From an uncultured Pseudomonadota bacterium (lineage in GTDB: Bacteria > Myxococcota_A > UBA796 > JAFGLY01), in NCBI GenBank assembly GCA_937912125.1, contig CALDOK010000002.1, positions 47,649 to 111,648 of the forward strand: a stretch of 64,000 nt of DNA, in the 5' to 3' direction. Of the stretch, positions 7,450 through 16,506 are shown piece after piece (position 1 is the stretch's first letter; each line of letters opens with the position of its first letter). Both the position numbers and the translations under genes were made by a program. The notes under the pieces were generated by a model. That model was not told the DNA's origin. It ran no database searches and was given only the letters and a program-made list of their open reading frames with translations.

Positions 7450-9122
7450 GGGCCCTCCTTCACCTTCATGGGTTGGTCGGTGACGATGGGACCACTGCTG
7501 CTGGGGGCCTGAGAGGCCGGGGGACCGTTCTGGGGAGCGCTCTGGGGCTGGCCGTCAGCGGGGGGCGCGCCATCGCTGGAGGGCTGGGCGCCACCCTGGG
7601 TCTGGTCCGAGGCGAAGGTGTGGGTGGCCGCTCCGGCGCCGAGATCGAGCTCCACGCCCTCGAGCTCGCCGCTGGCAGGGAGCTCGAGGCCGCCTCCGTA
7701 CAGCTCGATGCGGGTGTCGCCGGGCCCCGGGCCGTCACCGTTGCTGTCGATGTAGGCGATGAAGACCACCACGTCGGCGAGATCGGAGAGCAGCAGCTGG
7801 AAGGGGCCGGCGCCCTCGAGCCGCTGGGTGCCCAGGATGGTGGGCTGAGCCGTGCCCCGGGCCATGGCGTCGAGCTGGATGGGGGCGCCTTCGTGTTCCG
7901 CAGGCACGACGAGGGTGCCCGAGATCCGTCCGACCGAGGTGCCGCGGTGATCCTGGAGGGAGGGGTCGCTCTGGGGCGTCTCCCCTTCGGGTGGAGCGTG
8001 CTCGCCCTCGACGAACTTGTCCTCGTACTCGGGCATGGCGCCGGGCAACGGGTCCCGCTCGAGGGGCTGGCCGGCCACCCAGCCGCGCTCGTCGAGGGTG
8101 TTCAGCGCCAGATCGGCCCACAACTGGTGACCTTGGGCCGTGGGATGCATCTCGTCCAGGAACAGCGCGTCGGCCTCGACGCCCGCCTCGACAAAGAGCG
8201 CGGGAAGCTCGAGCACGGGCGCACCGTGCCGCTTGGCCGTGTCGCGCATCACGTCGCGGTACGGATCCCAGGCGGCTCCGGACGCGTTGACGGTGAGAAC
8301 GTCCTCGCGGTTGGGCAGCACCATGAAGGCCACCTCGGCGCCGGCCCCGTGAGCCAGCTCCACGATGGACTCGAGGTTGCGGGCGTACTCCCGGATGGGC
8401 ACTCGTCGTTCGCCGGTCTTCTCGCCGCGGCCGACCATCCAGCCCACCCTGCGCTCCTCGGGGAAGGTGCGCAGCACCCGCAGCTTGTAGTCGAGGATGG
8501 TGTAGAGGGAGGATCGGCGCAGCAGATCGTGGGCCGCGCGGGCGTGGCGGTTTCGGAAGCTCGAGTAGGCCGCCAACAGGTCGCGGTCCACGAACGAGTC
8601 GAAGTTGTTGTCGGACCAGATGCAGCCTACCAGGAGCAGATCGGGCTGGAGCGAGAGCCCGCGGATCTGCAGCAGGTTGATGGCCTGGTAGGTGGAGTAG
8701 CCTGGCACGGCGGCGTTGATGACCTGGACCGCGTCGCCCAGGGCCTGGTCGATCCTCGCGGTGAAGACCTCGTCGTCCTGGACGCCGAAGCCGTAGACGC
8801 TGGAGTCGCCCACCGCCATGATCCGCCGAACCCCGCTGGGCTTGTCTCGGGACCACTCGGGTCCCCGCAGGCCGTAGCTGTTGATGGCGATGTCGATGCC
8901 GCTCTCGAAGCGCTTGCCCGGGGACATCTCGTAGAGCAGGAAGGGGTTGCCCAGCAGGTTGGGGGCACCCTCGGTGGACACGGGCGGCGGGCTGGCGGCC
9001 TGATCGAGCACATCCTTGCCCAGCACGCGGGCCAAGCCCTCGGCGGTGCCGATGACGATGGCGAACATGGCCAGGCTGAACACGAGGCGCCGAGAGATGC
9101 TGGTGCGGGTGGAGACGGGCAT
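7446..9122 (-). CDS. Membrane-anchored SGNH/GDSL-family hydrolase or acyltransferase
   Basis: 558 residues. An N-terminal hydrophobic segment (LVFSLAMFAIVIGTAEGLA) acts as signal or anchor. The SGNH domain has block I AVGDSSVYGFGV with the nucleophile Ser, an Asn block in IWSDNNFDS, and block V DEMHPTAQGH supplying the Asp/His pair. After about residue 365 comes a charged linker, a beta-rich domain (GTLVVPAEHEG ... VVFIAYIDSNGDGPGPGD, with a calcium-loop look) and a Gln/Pro/Ser-rich tail. Such proteins remove or transfer acyl groups on polysaccharides or lipids outside the cytoplasm; the substrate is unknown. The gene is coupled to the downstream lipoprotein and lies 78 bases after the 10487-9201 lipoprotein gene, probably in one operon. 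Confidence 0.82.
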   Translation of the reverse strand: MPVSTRTSISRRLVFSLAMFAIVIGTAEGLARVLGKDVLDQAASPPPVSTEGAPNLLGNPFLLYEMSPGKRFESGIDIAINSYGLRGPEWSRDKPSGVRRIMAVGDSSVYGFGVQDDEVFTARIDQALGDAVQVINAAVPGYSTYQAINLLQIRGLSLQPDLLLVGCIWSDNNFDSFVDRDLLAAYSSFRNRHARAAHDLLRRSSLYTILDYKLRVLRTFPEERRVGWMVGRGEKTGERRVPIREYARNLESIVELAHGAGAEVAFMVLPNREDVLTVNASGAAWDPYRDVMRDTAKRHGAPVLELPALFVEAGVEADALFLDEMHPTAQGHQLWADLALNTLDERGWVAGQPLERDPLPGAMPEYEDKFVEGEHAPPEGETPQSDPSLQDHRGTSVGRISGTLVVPAEHEGAPIQLDAMARGTAQPTILGTQRLEGAGPFQLLLSDLADVVVFIAYIDSNGDGPGPGDTRIELYGGGLELPASGELEGVELDLGAGAATHTFASDQTQGGAQPSSDGAPPADGQPQSAPQNGPPASQAPSSSGPIVTDQPMKVKEGP

Positions 9123-9200
9123 CGCGGTTCGGGGTGGGAGGGTTCCAATAGCCTACCGCAGTGAGCGGGCTCGTTCACAGTGGGCCGGGGCGGGCGGTGT

Positions 9201-10487
9201 CTATCGCTGGCTTCGGCTGCTCTTGCTCTTCTTGCTCCCGGAGCCGCTGCCGCCCTCGCTGCCGCTCTTCTGCCCCTTGTCCTTCTTGCCCTGCTTGCGC
9301 TCCTGGATCTCGGCGGAGCCTTGCAGCGACAGCGCGCCGCTGCCGCCCTGGGCGCGGTCGACGGTGAGCACCAGCTTGGCGCCGCCGATGGGCTCCTGGA
9401 GCTTGGCGGGACGGGCGATCTGCAGGGCGTCTTCGATGGCGTCGAGGATGATGCCCTTGGCCAGCAGGGCCAGGGGGTCCACCAGGCCCGCGCCGCGGCT
9501 GTGGTCGAGCTCCACCACGTCGCTGGGCTCGAGCTTGATCTGCTGGTCTTCGACCTCGAGGGTGCCGCTGACCTGGTAGTCGCGCCACCAGCCGGCGCCC
9601 GCCAACCTCCACAGGCGCAGGCCCATGGTGAAGGCCCGCTCGTCTACCGCGAGGCTCTGGGGGTCCGCGTAGACCTCGAAGTCCAGCTCGCCGGTCTCGA
9701 AGGCCTCCCGTCGCGCCAGCCCCAGCAGGACGCGCTCGTCGAGGCTGAGGTACCAGTCCCCGCTCGCAAGGGGCGTCAGGGCCGCCTCGGAGCGCACCGG
9801 GGAGCTCGTGAGCACCTGGATGGTGAGGTACTCGGGCTGCGCCCCCAGGCGGACGGCGCGCACCGGGACCTCGTCGGTGCCGATCTCGGCCACGGGGATG
9901 GGCGGGAACTCTCTCTCGATGAGCCCCTGGAGCCAGCGCACCAGGGGGTCGTTCAGGTCCACCCGCAGGCGATCCACCTGGAGATCCTTGGGCAGTTCGA
10001 CCGTGGCGCGCTTCAGCTGCGCCTCGACCACGGTGGCCTCACCCTGGGCGCGGGCGACCATCTCGAGCACCGCCTGGACGTTCAGATTCATGGGCACCGA
10101 GCCCTTCAGGCTGCCCAGCTTCCAGTCCAGCTCTCCGTCGAAGCCGGCCGAGACCCGCACGCAGGCGTCGCAGGCGCGGGCCGGTCCGATCTCGGTTTCG
10201 GTGAGCTCGACCCTGGGGGCCAGGCTGGCCTCGGCGCCCAGGGGGAGCTCGATGCGCAGGCGGCTGTCGGGGCTCTCGAGGCGCTGCTGGAGCTCCCGCA
10301 CGGCCAGGGTGGTGACCAGGTCCCAGGACAGGCCGAGCTCGCCGTCAGCGGCCCAGTCCGACGCCGTGGGCCCCGGGTCGGCCAGGGCTTCGAGGCGGGC
10401 CTCCTCGTACTGGGCGTGGATGGTGCTGCCGCAGCCTGCGGCCAAGGTGGCGGCGAAGAGCAGGGGCAGGGGTTCGAAGCGGGACAT
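9201..10487 (-). CDS. Lipoprotein of unknown function with Ser/Lys-rich tail
   Basis: 428 residues from ATG 10487 with a strong AGGAGGT site. The signal peptide has lipobox LAAGC (Cys19). The mature part is dominated by alternating amphipathic strands (LRIELPLGAEASL, VPMNLNVQAVLEM, LRVDLNDPLVRWLQ), reminiscent of lipid-binding elongated beta folds, but I cannot name a family. A CDAC pair sits near residue 127. The last ~45 residues are Lys/Ser/Gly-rich and probably disordered. It is the first gene of the three-gene minus-strand envelope cluster; the role is unknown. Confidence 0.68.
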   Translation of the reverse strand: MSRFEPLPLLFAATLAAGCGSTIHAQYEEARLEALADPGPTASDWAADGELGLSWDLVTTLAVRELQQRLESPDSRLRIELPLGAEASLAPRVELTETEIGPARACDACVRVSAGFDGELDWKLGSLKGSVPMNLNVQAVLEMVARAQGEATVVEAQLKRATVELPKDLQVDRLRVDLNDPLVRWLQGLIEREFPPIPVAEIGTDEVPVRAVRLGAQPEYLTIQVLTSSPVRSEAALTPLASGDWYLSLDERVLLGLARREAFETGELDFEVYADPQSLAVDERAFTMGLRLWRLAGAGWWRDYQVSGTLEVEDQQIKLEPSDVVELDHSRGAGLVDPLALLAKGIILDAIEDALQIARPAKLQEPIGGAKLVLTVDRAQGGSGALSLQGSAEIQERKQGKKDKGQKSGSEGGSGSGSKKSKSSRSQR

Positions 10488-10646
10488 GGGACCTCCTGGC
10501 GTCCCTCCAAGCTATCGCCTCCGGGGTGGCTTGGGTCGCCCATGGCCCAGGTGGGGGCTGCGCTCGCCCCGGTGGGGGCAGCTTGATAGGCGAGTGGCCT
10601 GTCCTTCACGTGTCCGCTGCGGGCACAGCCCCCCTGGGGAGGTGCT

Positions 10647-11921
10647 TTGACCAAGCAACTAGACACCCTGGCCTCATTCGACAGCGGCGGCGTCGCGGTG
10701 CGCGCCGAGGCCGTCCGCGAGCTGGGTCGGGCCGGTGACGAACAGGTGATCGACCTGCTGCTGCAGGCAGCGCTGGGGGACAAGTCCCCTGGTGTGCGCC
10801 TGGCCGCGGCCAGCGCCGCCGCCGACGTGCTCTCCCGCTACCGCCTCGAGCCCCATCGGGACGCCCTCTCCCCGCAGCGCCGCGCGGCCATCATCCACCA
10901 GCTGCGGTCGGTGGATCCCGGGCGCAACACCGGCCTGTTCCAGGTGCTGGCCTGCGCGGGCGATCCCGCGGTGGTCCGCAACCTCGGACAGGGTGTGCGC
11001 GATCCCCGGGTGGATGTTCGCACCGGGGCCCTCGTGGGGCTCGAGCGACTGGTGTGTTCCGGCAGCGTCAACGGCGATCCTCGCATGGCCGCCGCGCTGA
11101 GCGCGCTGCTGTCCGAGCGTCGGCTGCGCTCGGATGCCAGCCTGGGTCTGGCGCGGATCGCCTGGCGTACAGGCCTGTGGCAGCTGCGCCCCCAGGTCCA
11201 GGACCTCGCCTCCCGCCTCGAGGAGCGCTGGCTGCCTCTGCTGCAGGAGCTGCTCGAGGGCTTCCCCACCGGGCTGTCCAGCGAGCACATCCTGGGCTGC
11301 TGGGCCGGGAGCGGCCTGGACTGCGGTGAGCAGCGCCCCGAGCGCGACCCGACCACCACGCTCATCGTCCTGCCCAGCACCGTGCTGGTGGGTGCCGACG
11401 ATTCCATGCAGCAGGCGCCCTGGAGCCTCGAGGGCAGCGTCCTCGACAGCCCCATGTTCGCCGGTCAGGGGCCGAGGCCCGTGCGCGTGCTGCGGTCGTG
11501 GTTCGAGGGCCAGGAAGCCAGCGAGGTGATCCAGATCGGCTCCAGCTCCTACGGGCGCCTGGGCGAGAAGGACCTCCCTGCCGTGGTGGACCAGCTCGCG
11601 CTCCAGAGCTTCGACATCGCCCCTGCCTCTCGGCAGCTGCTGGCCCTGCTCGAGCCCCAGCTCTCCAATCGCGCCGCGGGCGCCTACGCGCGTGCGGTCC
11701 TGCTGCTGCTGGCGGGTGATGTGGAGAGCGCATCGAAGCGGCTCCAGGCTTTGGCCGCGGCCAAGCGGCCCCGCCCCGAGCTCGCCTGGCACCATGCCTG
11801 TCTCCGGCGCCAGCAGGGCTCCCAGGCCGAGGCCCTGAAGCTGGCCCAGGCCTACCTCGAGGCTGCGCCTCGCAAGAGCCCCTTCGTCCAGGCTGCGCGC
11901 CGCTGGGTCGAGGGAGAATAG
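10647..11921 (+). CDS. HEAT-repeat / TPR-like protein
   Basis: 424 residues from TTG 10647, 4 bases after GGGGAGG. The N-terminal half has HEAT-like helical pairs: VRAEAVRELGRAGDEQVIDLLLQAAL, SPGVRLAAASAAADVL and DPRVDVRTGALVGLERL. A middle region with a beta character (TTTLIVLPSTVLVGADDS) follows, and the C-terminus has TPR-like helices (LLAGDVESASKRLQALAAAKRP, QGSQAEALKLAQAYLEAAP). There is no signal peptide, so it is probably cytoplasmic. HEAT and TPR arrays mediate protein-protein contacts; partners are unknown. It is separated by 7 bases from the DUF2058 gene. Confidence 0.75.
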   Translation: MTKQLDTLASFDSGGVAVRAEAVRELGRAGDEQVIDLLLQAALGDKSPGVRLAAASAAADVLSRYRLEPHRDALSPQRRAAIIHQLRSVDPGRNTGLFQVLACAGDPAVVRNLGQGVRDPRVDVRTGALVGLERLVCSGSVNGDPRMAAALSALLSERRLRSDASLGLARIAWRTGLWQLRPQVQDLASRLEERWLPLLQELLEGFPTGLSSEHILGCWAGSGLDCGEQRPERDPTTTLIVLPSTVLVGADDSMQQAPWSLEGSVLDSPMFAGQGPRPVRVLRSWFEGQEASEVIQIGSSSYGRLGEKDLPAVVDQLALQSFDIAPASRQLLALLEPQLSNRAAGAYARAVLLLLAGDVESASKRLQALAAAKRPRPELAWHHACLRRQQGSQAEALKLAQAYLEAAPRKSPFVQAARRWVEGE

Positions 11922-11928
11922 GCCAGCC

Positions 11929-12486
11929 ATGTCCCTGCGCGACCAGCTGCTCAAGGCCGGGGTGGTCGACCGCAAGCAGAAGCAGGCGGCGGAGCGTGAG
12001 CTCAAGCGCCAGCGCAAGCTCGAGCAGGCCGCCCGCGGGCGCAAGAAGGACCTCGAGCGCGCGGCCATGGAACAAGCCGAGCAACAGCGCCTGGCGGCCG
12101 CGGCCGAGCGTCATGCCCTGCGTCGCCGCGTCCAGGTCGAGCAGGAAGCCTCGGCCCGCAGCCTGCGGGCCAACCAGATCGTCGAACACCACTCCATGCG
12201 TGCCGCCGCAGGGTCACAGCCCTTCTGGCACCACACCCCGGGAGGCGTCTTCCTCCATCGGCTGGACCTGCCACGCTCGCTGGCCGAGCAGCTACGGCTG
12301 GGCCGTCTGGCGGTGGTGTGGGTCGACAGCTTCGGCGAGCCGAGCTTCCACGTGGTCAGCCGCGAGGTGGCCGAGCGCCTGGGCGCCATCCTCGCCGAGC
12401 GGGTCCTGTTCCTGAACCGAGAGCCGCCGGATCCAGAGGATCCGGCGGAGAAGCTCGCAGAGCCGAGGGACGGTGAGAGGCCCTAG
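11929..12486 (+). CDS. DUF2058 family protein (YaiL-like)
   Basis: 185 residues. The start MSLRDQLLKAGVVDRKQKQAAERE is characteristic of DUF2058 proteins, followed by a long Arg/Lys/Glu/Ala helix (likely coiled coil to about 85) and a compact alpha/beta C-terminus (FWHHTPGGVFLHRLDLPRS). The family is widespread in proteobacteria; a nucleoprotein or ribosome-associated role has been suggested for YaiL but is not established. It lies in an apparent operon with the HEAT protein. It ends 14 bases from the convergent minE, leaving no visible terminator between them. Confidence 0.8.
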   Translation: MSLRDQLLKAGVVDRKQKQAAERELKRQRKLEQAARGRKKDLERAAMEQAEQQRLAAAAERHALRRRVQVEQEASARSLRANQIVEHHSMRAAAGSQPFWHHTPGGVFLHRLDLPRSLAEQLRLGRLAVVWVDSFGEPSFHVVSREVAERLGAILAERVLFLNREPPDPEDPAEKLAEPRDGERP

Positions 12487-12500
12487 GCCTCGGCAGGCGT

Positions 12501-12778
12501 TCAGGCGGTGCCGTGGAGGGCCGAGCGGGCCGTGACGCGCTTGACGGGCACGGAGCTGACCAGGGCCACCTTGTCCTGTAGGCGCTCGAGCTTGAAGACC
12601 GTGTCGCTCTGGTCCACGTCCATGTAGCGGGCGATGACCTCCATGATCTCAGCCTTCATGGCCTCGAGCTGGGCGGGGGTCATGTCCACCTGATCGTGGA
12701 TGAGCAGAAACTTCAGGCGCTGCTTGGCGTCTTCTTTGGAGTTGCTGCCCCTGCCAAAGAACTTGTTGATGAGGTGCA

Positions 12779-12782
<4 letters not shown>
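12501..12782 (-). CDS. minE: Cell division topological specificity factor MinE
   Basis: 93 residues from ATG 12782 (ATG ATG; the first overlaps the minD stop as ATGA). The N-terminal MMHLINKFFGRG is the amphipathic membrane-targeting helix. AKQRLKFLLIHDQVDMTPAQLEAMKAEIMEVIARYMDVD is the MinD-contact helix and start of the topological domain, and VKRVTARS closes the fold. MinE stimulates MinD ATPase and drives pole-to-pole oscillation so that MinC blocks FtsZ rings away from midcell. The length is normal. An upstream in-frame extension to 12836 lies inside minD and is not used. Confidence 0.95.
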
Positions 12783-13593
<811 letters not shown>

Positions 13594-13597
<4 letters not shown>

Positions 13598-14460
13598 GCG
13601 TCGCTCCTTCTGCTGGCGTTGCGAGGCAAGCGGCCTCGGTAAGGCTCGGTGACGATGACGCCGTCACGAACGAAAGCGATCTCGGGGCCGGCGGCCCGGG
13701 GAGCGCCATGCTTGGACGGCTCGGTGGCGATGATGCGCTGCCCGATGCGCAGCTGTGTGGGTCGCAGCTCGTGGGCCATGATCCAGGACCGATCGCCCAT
13801 CCTGGTGCCGGCGTGGGCCATGCCCTTCATGGTCCCCAGGACCGTGATGCTGCCGCCGGCGATGACCTCGGCGCCGGGGTTGACGTCGCCAAAGAGCAGC
13901 AGATCGCCGCTGTGCCGCAGCACGATGCCGCCGCGCAGGGTGCGCTCCACGATGCGGAGCTGGGAGCCGGTGGCGCCCAGGGGCTCGGAGGCGGTGTCCG
14001 GGTCATGGGAGAGGGGGGCCTCCCGGACGGGCTCAGGGGTGGTCTCCGCGGTCGTGCACGGCTCGATCTCGGCGCTGGGCTCGGCCTCGCTGGGCAGCCC
14101 CGCGGCTTCGGGGGCTGGCGCCGTGCTCTGCAGGTGGATGCGGACCTTGAGCTCCCGCTCTGCGAAGCGGCGCAGGGCGAGATCCTGGCAGCGCATCCCG
14201 ACGATGTTGATGTCGAAGTCGTCCTTCAACATGTGCATCAGGCGTCGCAGGTCGAACAGGTCTGGCTCTCGCAGCCCCAGGTCCAGGTGGGCCTCGGCGC
14301 CGCCCCACGCTGCGCTGACGTTCTCGAGCACCGCGCGGGCGTCCTCGCGGATCTCGGTCCAGCTGGCCTGGTGGTCGAGCAGGATGACCGGCGGCTGCAC
14401 GGTGGGATCCAGCTGGACCGAAGGGCTCCTGTTCGGAGCTGCGGTGAGATCGTCGATCAT
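13594..14460 (-). CDS. minC: Septum formation inhibitor MinC
   Basis: 288 residues if started at ATG 14460. The N-terminal domain (about 15-110) matches MinC_N in its strand-helix pattern (PPVILLDHQASWTEIREDA ... DFDINIVGMRC). A long acidic Pro/Glu linker (about 125-180) leads to the beta-helical MinC_C: RTLRGGIVLRHSGDLLLFGDVNPGAEVIAGG, then ITVLGTMKGMAHAGTRMGD and LRPTQLRIGQRI. It inhibits FtsZ polymerisation. The start is uncertain: ATG 14460 has no ribosome site and is preceded by a C-rich mRNA stretch, while the frame stays open to TTG 14616. The final ~40 residues beyond LRIGQ look lineage-specific. Confidence 0.88.
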
Positions 14461-14520
14461 GGGGGGGAGGGGCGGGGAGCGGGGGAGCAAGGAGAGCGCG
14501 AGCGGGGAAGGGGAGGGGGG
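14461..14520 (+). other. G-run tract with quadruplex potential upstream of minC start
   Basis: Immediately 5' of the minC ATG, the plus strand (minC template) has G-runs of 7, 4, 4 and 5 at 14461-14485 with loops of 1-3 bases. Further runs of 4, 4 and 6 lie at 14504-14520. This fits the usual G-quadruplex pattern (four runs of at least three Gs with short loops). The corresponding minC mRNA leader would be almost pure C. Whether it folds or regulates is unknown; it replaces the place where a ribosome site would be expected. Confidence 0.5.
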
Positions 14521-14666
14521 ATGGACCAGCGTTACCACAGCGGGCGTCGACGGATCAAGCTGATCTTGCCAGGTCAACAGTGATTTGTCGAGAAGATTTT
14601 CAGGGATCGTCTCCAACCCCGTGCAGCACGCACTACCCGGCCGGGGAGGAGCGGCACCTGAAGCGA

Positions 14667-14694
14667 CGAACCCCCCGCGGCTGCGGGGGGTTCG
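14667..14694 (-). terminator. Perfect 12-bp hairpin, probable terminator
   Basis: CGAACCCCCCGC (14667-14678) pairs with GCGGGGGGTTCG (14683-14694) around a 4-base GGCT loop. It lies 22 bases past the stop of the minus-strand lipoprotein gene at 14716 and upstream of minC. There is no run of U on either strand, so it is terminator-like rather than a canonical intrinsic terminator; it could also separate minC transcription from the lipoprotein gene. Confidence 0.55.
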
Positions 14695-14715
14695 GTCGGG
14701 CGGGATTTGGCGCGG

Positions 14716-15132
14716 TCACCAGCCCAGGTAGGGGTAGACCGCGTACGTGTCGAAGGCGTCGTAGGTGTCGTAGGCGACGAAGTCCACCACGTAGCCTCCG
14801 TAGGCGCAGTCCAGCCAGGTCTGGCGCTGCACCCACTCGGTGCTCCAGAAGCCGCCGCCGAAGTCCGACAACAAGAAGCTGTCCACCAGCTCGCCCGTGC
14901 GCTCGTCGAAGACGTCTGCGTAGACCTCCCAGACATCCAGAGTGCCATCGGGGTCGGTCACGTCTGCGTCGAAGTACCAGATCCAGTCGTGGGCGCCGTT
15001 GTCCCAGAAGCAGCCCGCGTCGGCCCAGGTGATGGAGGGGGCGTAGTTGATGGGCCCGGGCCGGCTGTCGGTGTCGTAGACGTAGCAGGCGGGGAGGGCG
15101 AGGAGGGCGGCGGCGATCAGGGAGCGGTTCAT
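14716..15132 (-). CDS. Small lipoprotein of unknown function
   Basis: 138 residues from ATG 15132 with AGGAGT upstream. Lipobox ALPAC gives Cys16. The mature protein is acidic and unusually rich in Trp, Tyr and Asp (ITWADAGCFWDNGAHDWIWYFDADVTDPDGTLDVWEV split over a beta-sandwich-like pattern, and YDTYDAFDTYAVYPYLGW at the end). The pattern suggests a secreted immunoglobulin-like or adhesin fold but no family is recognised. It has its own terminator-like hairpin and is divergent from the methyltransferase gene, so it is probably monocistronic. Confidence 0.7.
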   Translation of the reverse strand: MNRSLIAAALLALPACYVYDTDSRPGPINYAPSITWADAGCFWDNGAHDWIWYFDADVTDPDGTLDVWEVYADVFDERTGELVDSFLLSDFGGGFWSTEWVQRQTWLDCAYGGYVVDFVAYDTYDAFDTYAVYPYLGW

Positions 15133-15162
15133 CGTGGACTCCTGGGTTGACCTTTTTTTCGA

Positions 15163-16506
15163 GTGGACGGCTCGCGTACACTGCGCCTCGACGGGTCGGG
15201 TCCGCTATTATTCGGCACGTTCGAAATTTCTGCGGTCGGCCCCCGTGGCCTGGAGCGAGCCCTGATCGACCTGATCCTCGAAAACGACACCGTCGGTCCC
15301 GTGGCCCGGGGACACCCCTGGGTGTACAGCGGCGGTGTGCGCGGCTCCGCCCCCGTGGGCGAGCTTGTGCGGCTGTTGGACGGCCGCGGTCGGCCGGTGG
15401 CCTTCGGCCTGGCCGATCAGGGCGACATCGTGGTCCGTGTCCTGGGGCGTCACCCCCTGCCCCTGGGCGAGCTGCTGCCCCAGCGCATCCACGCGGCCCA
15501 GGCCTGGCGCAGGGCCATGGTGCCCGCGGCCACGGACGCCTACCGCCTGGTGAACGGCGCTGGCGATGGCCTGCCCGGCGTGGTGGTGGACCGCTACGCC
15601 CAGGTGGCCGTGCTGCGCTTGTACAGTCAGGCGTGGGTGTCCCACCTGCCGCTGCTGGTTCGTGCGCTGTCCCAGCTCCCGTGGGTGCGCACCGTGGTCC
15701 GACGCCTCGGCGTGCAGCGGGTGGATGGCGGGCGTGGGCTCGAGCTGTTGGCGGGGCCCGAAGCCCCAGAGGAGCTCGTGGTGCTGGAGCACGGCCTGCG
15801 CTTCCTGGTGCGGGTGCGTCAGGGCCAGAAGACTGGGCTGTTCCTGGATCAGCGCGAGAACCGTCACCGGGTGGCGGGGTGGGCGCGCGGGCGCGAGGTG
15901 GTCAACCTCTTCGGCTATAACGGCGGCTTCTCCGTGCATGCCGCGGCGGCGGGATCCGGGCGAACCGTCACGGTGGACCAGGCGCCCGAGGCCTTGGCCG
16001 ACGCGCGGGAGAACTTCAGGCTCAACGGACTCGACCCCGATCACCACGGGTTCGAGCAAGCGGACGCCTTCCACTGGCGTCCGCCACGGCAGGTGGGCCT
16101 GGTGATCAACGACCCCCCCTCCCTCTCCCATGGAACCCGCTCCGACGGCGCGGCCCGCTCGGCGTACCGAGACCTGAATGCCCACGCCGCCACCATGGTG
16201 GAGCGAGGCGGGTTGTTCGTCACGGCCTCCTGCACGGCGCGCCTGCGGGAGGACCGCTGGCTCGAGGCGGTGCGCCATGGCGTGGGCAAGGCTGGAGGGC
16301 CCTGGGTGCAGGTGCACCAGGCGCGCGAGCCTGCGGATCACCCCGTGGCGGCCGGGCACCCCGAAGGCCACTACCTCAAGCTCGTGGCGTTGCTGCGAAG
16401 CGGCGTACCGCGGGCTTCGCGGATCGCGTCGGGTGACGATGGGTGTACACTGGGTGCTGACCGGATGGGTGCGGGCCGCTTGGGCCCGGACCGGAGCACT
16501 TCGTGA
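15163..16506 (+). CDS. RlmI/RlmK-type class I SAM-dependent RNA methyltransferase
   Basis: 447 residues from GTG 15163, the farthest start. An N-terminal PUA-like domain is shown by RGHPWVYSGGV. The catalytic half has KTGLFLDQREN, VVNLFGYNGGFSVHAAAAGSG (SAM site), NDPPSLSHG and LFVTASCTARL, the order seen in RlmI (23S rRNA m5C1962). Homologues usually begin about 12-15 residues before the HPW motif, so the first ~30 residues here may not be translated; GTG 15301 is too short and the true start may be non-ATG. The last ~40 residues (after HYLKLVALL) are an unusual extension. The stop overlaps the kinase GTG (GTGA). Confidence 0.8.
   Translation: MDGSRTLRLDGSGPLLFGTFEISAVGPRGLERALIDLILENDTVGPVARGHPWVYSGGVRGSAPVGELVRLLDGRGRPVAFGLADQGDIVVRVLGRHPLPLGELLPQRIHAAQAWRRAMVPAATDAYRLVNGAGDGLPGVVVDRYAQVAVLRLYSQAWVSHLPLLVRALSQLPWVRTVVRRLGVQRVDGGRGLELLAGPEAPEELVVLEHGLRFLVRVRQGQKTGLFLDQRENRHRVAGWARGREVVNLFGYNGGFSVHAAAAGSGRTVTVDQAPEALADARENFRLNGLDPDHHGFEQADAFHWRPPRQVGLVINDPPSLSHGTRSDGAARSAYRDLNAHAATMVERGGLFVTASCTARLREDRWLEAVRHGVGKAGGPWVQVHQAREPADHPVAAGHPEGHYLKLVALLRSGVPRASRIASGDDGCTLGADRMGAGRLGPDRSTS

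Noticed and set aside
7473..9164. 563-codon plus-strand frame
   Set aside because: Mirror frame of the SGNH hydrolase; the minus-strand product has GDS and DxxH motifs, this one none.
15147..15182. TTGACC ... TACACT as a promoter pair
   Set aside because: The spacer is 24 bases, too long for sigma-70; only the TACACT is kept as a weak hint.
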